A stretch of DNA of 64,000 nt, from contig NZ_JAAFGS010000001.1 in assembly GCF_011090185.1 (NCBI RefSeq), positions 1,054,001 to 1,118,000 on the forward strand. Reading direction: 5' to 3'. This document shows positions 59,527 through 64,000 of this stretch, one piece after another. A program made the translations under genes and the position numbers. The first letter of the stretch is position 1. The number at the start of each line of letters is the position of its first letter. The stretch is from Saccharibacillus alkalitolerans (GTDB lineage: Bacteria > Bacillota > Bacilli > Paenibacillales > Paenibacillaceae). Under the pieces are notes generated by a model that saw only the letters and a program-made list of their open reading frames with translations, searched no databases and had not been told where the DNA came from.

Positions 59527-61184
59527 GCGGGCCGAAGCGGATGTCCCCGCTGTACATCGCGTTCTCGATGCTGAAGATGGTACGCGCGCTGCTGCCGATC
59601 TTTATTTTGTTCGGCGTTCGGGCTTTGTCGGAAGGGGAGTTCCCGCCGGCGGTTTCCTGGATCTTGGGCGCCGCGCTGTTCTTGATTTTGTTGGCCGGCC
59701 TGACAGAGATGATAGGTTGGAGACGTTTTACATACGAGGAGCAAAGCGACCGCATTACGATTCGCCGAGGACTGATTCAGCGCAAGGAGAAAATCATTTA
59801 TTATTCCCGCATTCACTCCGTCAGCATGGAACAGCCTCTGCTTCAGCGGCTGCTCGGCGTCGTACAGCTCAAGATCGAGACGCCCGGCGGCATTAAGGAA
59901 GGCGATGGCGTTCTGCCCGTTCTGCGGCGCCGGGAGGCGGAGCGCCTGCAGCGCGCACTGAACGAGCGTGCCGGAGACGACCCTTCCTGCGCGGCAGGGA
60001 CGAGCGAAGCCGGCCTTGCCGGACAGACCGCGGACGAGCCGCGGTCCGGCAGCGCAGGATCGGAAGAGGAAGGCGGAGCGCACGCCGCTTTGCAGGTCGC
60101 TTCCGGCGAGGAAGCGGCCGCGTCTCTCGCGCATCCTGCCGGCGGCGAGACGGCAGGGCCGGATCGCCGGGCCGCCGCTTCCGGTCGGCCGCGAAACCAA
60201 GAGCCGGTGCTGCTTTACCGGCTCGGTCCCGGCCGCCTGCTTCAGGCGGCGCTGACCGAGATGAATCTCGGTCTGGCTATCGCATTTGTGGCCGGTTTGT
60301 TCTCTTTCGCCGACGATCTGATGCCGGACGAATGGATGAACCGTCTGGTCACGAACGCCCAATCCTACATGACCGGGCTCAAAGCCGTTCTGATTCTCGG
60401 CTCGGCCGCGCTCATCGCCGCGTGGCTGCTGTCGCTTGTTCTGTTTATCGTGAAGTTTTCGGGATTTTCCCTGTACAGGGAAGGCGAGAGATTGTCGATC
60501 CGCTACGGCCTGCTGGAGCGCAAACAATTCCTGTTCGATCCCATGCGCGTTCAGGCGGTGACCGTGAAAGAAGGCTGGCTGCGCCAACTGCTCGGTTACG
60601 CTCATGTCGAAGTGAACGTCGTATCGTCATCGGATGAAAAAGAAACGCCGGCTCTGCATCCGTTTATCCGTCGTTCGGAAATCCCCGCGCTGCTCGAGCG
60701 GACGGTTCCGCAGTTCGAGTTGGCCGGCGCGGAATTCAAGCCGCCAAAGCGCGCGCTGCTTGGATACATGCGGACCGGCTTGATCGTGGCGACGGCCATA
60801 GCGGCCGTGCTGATTTATTTCTTCCCTCACAGCGGCGGGTTATGGGCGCTGCTGCTGATTCCGGTCAGCGCAGGCCTGGATTATTGGAGCTTCCGTACCA
60901 GCGGAGCTTCGCTGCACGGGGATCGGCTGACGTTCGTGAACCGCGGGATCGCCAAGCAGACGCACTGCACGCTGAGGCGCCATATCGTCGCTTTCGGAAC
61001 CGTAGGCAGTCGATTCCAACGCCGGAGGGACATGTTGACGCTCCGGGCCCATCTGCTGGGCGGTTCCGGAGGAGCTTCGTTTAGCGTATCGAGATTGGAA
61101 AGAGACGATGCCGAGCGGATTTACGAATGGTACAGCAGGGAGCGAAAAAGCGGGAAGACCGTATCTTTAAAAATAAATTCATAA
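59523..61184 (+). CDS. ydbT: PH domain-containing protein, YdbT-like, with long low-complexity linker
   Basis: 553 residues with three pairs of membrane helices and bPH2 (DUF304) domains: RFTYEEQSDRITIRRGLIQRKE with IIYYSRIHSVSMEQPLLQRL; SLYREGERLSIRYGLLERKQ with MRVQAVTVKEGWLRQLLGY; and a third weaker copy near the end (ASLHGDRLTFVNRGIAKQ). Between the first PH domain and the second membrane pair lies an Ala/Gly/Glu/Ser-rich linker of about 75 residues (around 150-225) that looks disordered and longer than usual. Function follows YdbS. Confidence 0.88.
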   Translation: MSGPKRMSPLYIAFSMLKMVRALLPIFILFGVRALSEGEFPPAVSWILGAALFLILLAGLTEMIGWRRFTYEEQSDRITIRRGLIQRKEKIIYYSRIHSVSMEQPLLQRLLGVVQLKIETPGGIKEGDGVLPVLRRREAERLQRALNERAGDDPSCAAGTSEAGLAGQTADEPRSGSAGSEEEGGAHAALQVASGEEAAASLAHPAGGETAGPDRRAAASGRPRNQEPVLLYRLGPGRLLQAALTEMNLGLAIAFVAGLFSFADDLMPDEWMNRLVTNAQSYMTGLKAVLILGSAALIAAWLLSLVLFIVKFSGFSLYREGERLSIRYGLLERKQFLFDPMRVQAVTVKEGWLRQLLGYAHVEVNVVSSSDEKETPALHPFIRRSEIPALLERTVPQFELAGAEFKPPKRALLGYMRTGLIVATAIAAVLIYFFPHSGGLWALLLIPVSAGLDYWSFRTSGASLHGDRLTFVNRGIAKQTHCTLRRHIVAFGTVGSRFQRRRDMLTLRAHLLGGSGGASFSVSRLERDDAERIYEWYSRERKSGKTVSLKINS

Positions 61185-61194
61185 AAAATGGAGA

Positions 61195-61221
61195 AAACAG
61201 GAACCGTTTCGGTTCCTGTTT
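61195..61221 (+). terminator. Terminator-like hairpin
   Basis: 12-bp perfect stem AAACAGGAACCG / CGGTTCCTGTTT with a TTT loop; the tail (CGTTATA) is only moderately T-rich. It follows the ydbT stop by 11 bp. Confidence 0.7.
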
Positions 61222-61268
61222 CGTTATATAACTGTATCTTTCATTTACATAGGAAAAGGGGAATTGAA

Positions 61269-61820
61269 ATGAACAAGAAAAATTCGTTGATCAAGTTTTT
61301 CGGCACGGTCGCCGCGGCGCTCGTCGTGGCTTCCGTCGCGGCTCCGGGAAACGGACTGGCTTCCGACGCGGACAACGTGACCGTGCTCCCGCCTCTTCAA
61401 ATCTCGGATCCGGCGCTTATCGGTCTGCCGAAGGCGCCGGGCGCGCTTACTTCGCCGCCGCCTCTGCCGCCTGCGCAGAACTTCTCGCAGACGCTGGCCA
61501 ACAATAAATACTTAAAAGACGTATCCAGCGCGATTACGGCGGTCGGGAATTCTTCCGTCTATGTCACGGCGACTTCTTCCGGTTCACCTGCTGCCACGCA
61601 GGTCGGCGTAACGGCGACCGTCCAACGCTGGACGGGCAACGCATGGGTCGATATCCCTTCTCCGGTGCCGAACAGTTCGGTTACGTCCACCAGCAGCGTC
61701 GGTTTTACGAAGAGCGTCACGAAAGGTTATTACTATCGGGTCAAATCCGAGCATTGGGCAACCGGCGGGGGAAGCCGCGAGATCAGCACCCTGTTCAGCG
61801 GCACGGCGCTCGCCAATTAA
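61269..61820 (+). CDS. Secreted hypothetical protein
   Basis: 183 residues from ATG 61269 (AAAAGGGG upstream); the in-frame extension crosses the preceding hairpin and is rejected. Signal peptide about 1-35 (NKKNSLIKFFGTVAAALVVASVAAPGNGLA). The mature part is Pro-rich at first (APGALTSPPPLPPAQ) and then a Ser/Thr/Val-rich beta domain with VGVTATVQRWTGNAWVDI and GYYYRVKSEHWATGGGSREIS. The pattern (cross-strand Trp/Tyr, GNAW) resembles small secreted beta-sandwich proteins of Firmicutes. Family and function not recognised. Confidence 0.75.
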   Translation: MNKKNSLIKFFGTVAAALVVASVAAPGNGLASDADNVTVLPPLQISDPALIGLPKAPGALTSPPPLPPAQNFSQTLANNKYLKDVSSAITAVGNSSVYVTATSSGSPAATQVGVTATVQRWTGNAWVDIPSPVPNSSVTSTSSVGFTKSVTKGYYYRVKSEHWATGGGSREISTLFSGTALAN

Positions 61821-61821
61821 A

Positions 61822-61923
61822 AGGCTTCGCAATATCGATTTCGGCTTCAAGCGCGCCGCCGACCTGACGGACATTTACGGCACGCCGAAAGTCGATAAGA
61901 ACGGGGGGCCCTTTCCCAAATAA
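61822..61923 (+). pseudogene. Possible coding remnant after the secreted-protein gene
   Basis: In the frame one base ahead of the preceding gene, the stretch before a TAA at 61921 reads RLRNIDFGFKRAADLTDIYG then TPKVDKNGGPFPK. It has no start codon or ribosome site but has protein-like composition; the DI-x-G-x-P-K-V-x-x-G-G run recalls the C-terminal DIxGxPR-V/I-xNG motif of secreted parallel-beta-helix proteins. It may be a decayed gene end or chance. The frame also overlaps the end of the secreted-protein gene. Confidence 0.3.
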
Positions 61924-61958
61924 AAGGCTTCTCTTCGAAAGAAGAGAAGCCTTTTTCT
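61922..61958 (+). terminator. Intrinsic terminator
   Basis: A 14-bp perfect stem (61922-61935 / 61942-61955) with a 6-nt loop and T-run; its A-rich left side may serve the minus-strand gene as well. Confidence 0.9.
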
Positions 61959-61978
61959 TTTTGTCGATCGGATGCTTG

Positions 61979-62815
61979 CTACTGCTTGTCCCCGAGCTTG
62001 CCGTCCACGATATGGCCGGCCACTTCGGCCATTTCGTCCTGCGTAAGCGGGCCGGAAAGCGAGATATCGAGGTCTCCGCGGAAGACCTTGAAATAATCGT
62101 CGTCGCCGTCCATATCGATGAAGTAGCCGGTCAATCCGTTATCGAGCTGCATTTCCGTTACCGGGCCGCCGAAAGCGTGGGTTCCCGGTCCGTAAGGAAT
62201 GTGCGTGACGATAATCTGGAAGATCCGGTTCTCCTTCGAATGATATTCCAGGATAAAGCCGTTCGGTGCCGCCCCGTCGTCAGGCGTGCTCAGGTACACA
62301 TCCTTCATTACGAATCTGGAGGGTACCCTCGGGAATTCCGGCATGGGGAAGGGCAGGCGCTCTTTGGCTTCTTCCATGCTGGAAAGGATATTCTCGTAGC
62401 GTACGACGATCGGTTCTTCGGAGTCTTCCGGGAATTCCGATACAGAACCGCTCGGTTTTTCGATGTCCTCCGGAGGAGGAGGCGTCAGCGCGCCTTCCGT
62501 CTCGAGCGGCTTGTCGTCTCCGGTCAGCAGAACGGTCTCCCCGCTGCTCCATGTGTGGAGCCTTTGATAAAGCGGGGTCAGCGCACCGGTTCGAATCGGT
62601 TCCGAGAAAGCGACGGAACCGAACAGAATCAACCCGGCGGCCGCGCCGGTCAGCCGAATGGTCCGTTTGCGCCGTCTTCGGTTCGTCGCTTGCTGGCGAT
62701 GTTTTTGCACGCGCTGCCAGGACGCCCGCCGGGATTCCGGATCCACCGGGGACGCAGAGCTCACCGCGCGCTCGAAAGCTTCCTCGAATAGTTCGTCAAA
62801 TTTTTCGTCTTTCAT
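61979..62815 (-). CDS. Anti-sigma-type membrane protein with DUF4367-like C-terminus
   Basis: 278 residues. A cytoplasmic N-terminus of about 50 residues (DELFEEAFERAVSSAS... basic QQATNRRRRKR), one membrane helix about 51-69 (TIRLTGAAAGLILFGSVAF), then an outside domain with a Pro/Glu-rich stretch and a DUF4367-like C-terminus (YLSTPDDGAAPNGFILEYHSKE, MQLDNGLTGYFIDM, ISLSGPLTQDEMAEVAGHIV). The start overlaps the sigma factor by 20 bp. The layout is that of transmembrane anti-sigma partners of ECF factors in Bacillales; the zinc motif HxxxCxxC is absent. Confidence 0.8.
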   Translation of the reverse strand: MKDEKFDELFEEAFERAVSSASPVDPESRRASWQRVQKHRQQATNRRRRKRTIRLTGAAAGLILFGSVAFSEPIRTGALTPLYQRLHTWSSGETVLLTGDDKPLETEGALTPPPPEDIEKPSGSVSEFPEDSEEPIVVRYENILSSMEEAKERLPFPMPEFPRVPSRFVMKDVYLSTPDDGAAPNGFILEYHSKENRIFQIIVTHIPYGPGTHAFGGPVTEMQLDNGLTGYFIDMDGDDDYFKVFRGDLDISLSGPLTQDEMAEVAGHIVDGKLGDKQ

Positions 62816-63383
62816 CGCTGCCCTCCCATTCCTTGCGCAGCACTTTGCGCATATTCTCCCTCGCCCGGAACAGTCTCTGCCTGATAATGTCCTCGCTCGT
62901 GCCCAGCGAATCGGCGATTTCTTTGTACGACATGCCGTATTTCCAGCGATAGATGATAATGGACCGGTATTCCGGCTTCATCCCTTCCAGATGCCGCAGG
63001 ATCGCTTCTTCCATCATCCGTACCTCGACCGTCTTCTCGAGCGAGGCGCCGGTGTCCTGTCTGGCTTCTATATGATTAAGAACGCTGTCCGCTTCCACAT
63101 GGTTACGGTGTCTTTTATTTTTTCTTAAATCATTGATCGCGCTGTTACGGGTCACGACCTTAAGCCAAGCGAAAAACTTCGACTCGTTCTCGAATTCCGG
63201 CCGTTTGCCGATCAGCTTCAAAAACGCTTCCTGAATCACGTCCTCGGCGGCCGCATGATCTCTGACGATATAAAATACCGCTCCGTAGGCCAGATCGTAA
63301 TATTCGTTATAAATCAGCTCCTGCATGACTTCGTCCAGTTCGTCGAAATCATGGGTGAGGAGCATCTGCAGATGCTGAGCCAT
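62796..63383 (-). CDS. ECF RNA polymerase sigma factor
   Basis: 195 residues from ATG 63383 (AAGGAG seven bases upstream); the longer in-frame ATG at 63482 lacks a ribosome site. Region 2 (YNEYYDLAYGAVFYIVRDHAAAEDVIQEAFLKLIGK and FFAWLKVVTRNSAINDLRK) binds the -10 element and core enzyme; region 4 (YRSIIIYRWKYGMSYKEIADSLGTSEDIIRQRLFRARENM) binds -35. It is co-translated with its putative anti-sigma factor. The stimulus and regulon are unknown; autoregulation is usual in the family. Confidence 0.94.
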   Translation of the reverse strand: MAQHLQMLLTHDFDELDEVMQELIYNEYYDLAYGAVFYIVRDHAAAEDVIQEAFLKLIGKRPEFENESKFFAWLKVVTRNSAINDLRKNKRHRNHVEADSVLNHIEARQDTGASLEKTVEVRMMEEAILRHLEGMKPEYRSIIIYRWKYGMSYKEIADSLGTSEDIIRQRLFRARENMRKVLRKEWEGSDERRKI

Positions 63384-63582
63384 ATGCGCTCCTTCCTCGG
63401 TTTGTTCCTCTCCGTGCGAACCGGTTCTTAGGCGCGATCCGCCGTTTCGTCTAATGTAAGAAAATACTCTGTCATTCTCCATATTCTACACGAAATAAGG
63501 AAGAAGGTGGGCTTTTTTTATTATATACTTGCTATCGTTCGGTAACCGCTATCCGCTCAGCCGGAAGGGCGGTCTTCTCTGC

Positions 63583-63618
63583 GCAAAAAAGCCCGGCCGC
63601 ATAAACGGCCGAGCTTCG
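63583..63618 (-). terminator. Terminator of the edge gene
   Basis: An 11-bp stem (63589-63599 / 63606-63616, one G-U) with a T6 run on the minus strand, 40 bp past the stop of the acidic hypothetical gene. Confidence 0.82.
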
Positions 63619-63657
63619 AAATGTTTTGTTGAAAGTGGGCGGAACAGTCCTTATTCC

Positions 63658-64000
63658 TTACTCGTCGCTGCTTCTTTTGCCGGTCTGCGTGCCGTCCTGT
63701 TCGGCGGCCCGGGCCAGCTGTTCCTCGTCGTCGGCCGATTCGTCGACTTCCGCGATCGGGTCGCCTTCGCCGGCTTCGACGTATTTCCGTTCTTCCCGGG
63801 TCATCTCCACGCTGCGGTTGCCCCCGGTCATATCGTTGCCCGTGAATTTCTCATAACCTTCGACCGTGTTCTCGTTCAGGTCGTTCTCGCTCGACATCTC
63901 GTCGTAGCTCTCGACGTCGCGTTTGGTCGACATGGCCGGCGAATCGGCGTTGCCGTAGCTTTCGACGGCCTGCCAGGCATTGGCATCGTCGAACTTGCCG
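63658..64000 (-). CDS. Acidic, hydrophilic hypothetical protein (5' end outside window)
   Basis: The frame stays open from the right edge; 113 residues are visible. A Met inside the frame (63933) is followed by STKRDVESYDEMSSENDLNEN, but upstream residues (DDANAWQAVESYGNADSPAM) are equally protein-like, so the true start is beyond 64000. The chain is rich in Asp, Glu, Ser and Thr, lacks hydrophobic segments and is probably disordered. The repeated S-Y-D/G, ESYG and EGYEKF pattern is notable. No family recognised; such proteins are often spore or stress related. Confidence 0.65.
   Translation of the reverse strand, partial: GKFDDANAWQAVESYGNADSPAMSTKRDVESYDEMSSENDLNENTVEGYEKFTGNDMTGGNRSVEMTREERKYVEAGEGDPIAEVDESADDEEQLARAAEQDGTQTGKRSSDE

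Noticed and set aside
1-64000. CRISPR arrays, tRNA or rRNA genes, IS elements
   Set aside because: No regularly spaced direct repeats, cloverleaf sequences or transposase motifs were seen.

Overview
The window is about 64 kb of a moderately GC-rich (roughly 58% by eye) low-plasmid-content bacterial chromosome that reads as a Gram-positive spore former of the Paenibacillaceae (Paenibacillus or Saccharibacillus type). The grounds are strong Shine-Dalgarno sequences (GGAGG), T-rich intrinsic terminators after most genes, a T-box leader in front of trpS, a GerQ-like spore coat protein, YdbS/YdbT-type PH-domain proteins, a DUF3900-type protein, lipoproteins with Gram-positive style lipoboxes, and TTG/GTG starts. 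No tRNA, rRNA, CRISPR array, insertion sequence or prophage is visible. The assignment is by gene content only.

Layout. 1-9 kb: end of a TerD/RING-family protein, DinB protein, an MCP chemoreceptor, small membrane and hypothetical proteins, then a run of metabolic enzymes (epoxide hydrolase, Cof-type HAD phosphatase, aldo/keto reductase, PdxH-like oxidase). 9-15.5 kb: a minus-strand operon for a periplasmic-type (Fe3+/phosphonate class) ABC importer whose last gene is, unusually, a beta-CASP metallo-beta-lactamase nuclease, with a divergent LysR regulator. 15.6-21 kb: HAD phosphatase, FetAB-like metal exporter, AraC regulator divergent from an SDR, 3-hydroxyacyl-CoA dehydrogenase. 21.3-25 kb: assimilatory nitrite reductase operon nirB-nirD-uroporphyrinogen-III synthase (the last for siroheme supply). 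25.1-29.7 kb: LacI regulator plus a complete carbohydrate ABC importer, with the same 16-bp perfect palindrome in front of both units.

29.8-43 kb is the most distinctive stretch. Four separately transcribed secreted PQQ-type beta-propeller paralogues lie on the minus strand at 30.9-32.1, 37.4-38.7, 40.1-41.4 and 41.6-43.1 kb. They are interspersed with a copper-amine-oxidase-like stalk protein, a small secreted protein, an OmpR/EnvZ-type two-component system with a translationally overlapping lipoprotein, T-box controlled trpS and an HSL-family esterase. This looks like a lineage-specific extracellular protein cluster with its own sensor.

43-51.3 kb: tyrosine recombinase, conserved hypotheticals, then a fermentation/oxygen-limitation neighbourhood: L-lactate dehydrogenase divergent from lrgA-lrgB (LrgAB-family, pyruvate-transport class), a lipoprotein with BNR-like repeats, and a 60-residue Cys-rich protein. 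The Cys-rich gene's promoter carries an FNR/CRP-type palindrome placed at -41.5 from an extended -10 box, with a second near-match just after the gene.

51.3-64 kb: SDR, GerQ-like coat protein, intracellular GH29 fucosidase, a large DUF6892-like protein, a methyltransferase, a CNNM/CorC ion transporter behind a 180-nt structured leader, YdbS/YdbT PH-domain pair, a secreted protein followed by a coding-looking remnant, an ECF sigma factor with its anti-sigma protein, and the edge of an acidic hypothetical protein. All coordinates, motifs and starts were read by eye; no database search was run.
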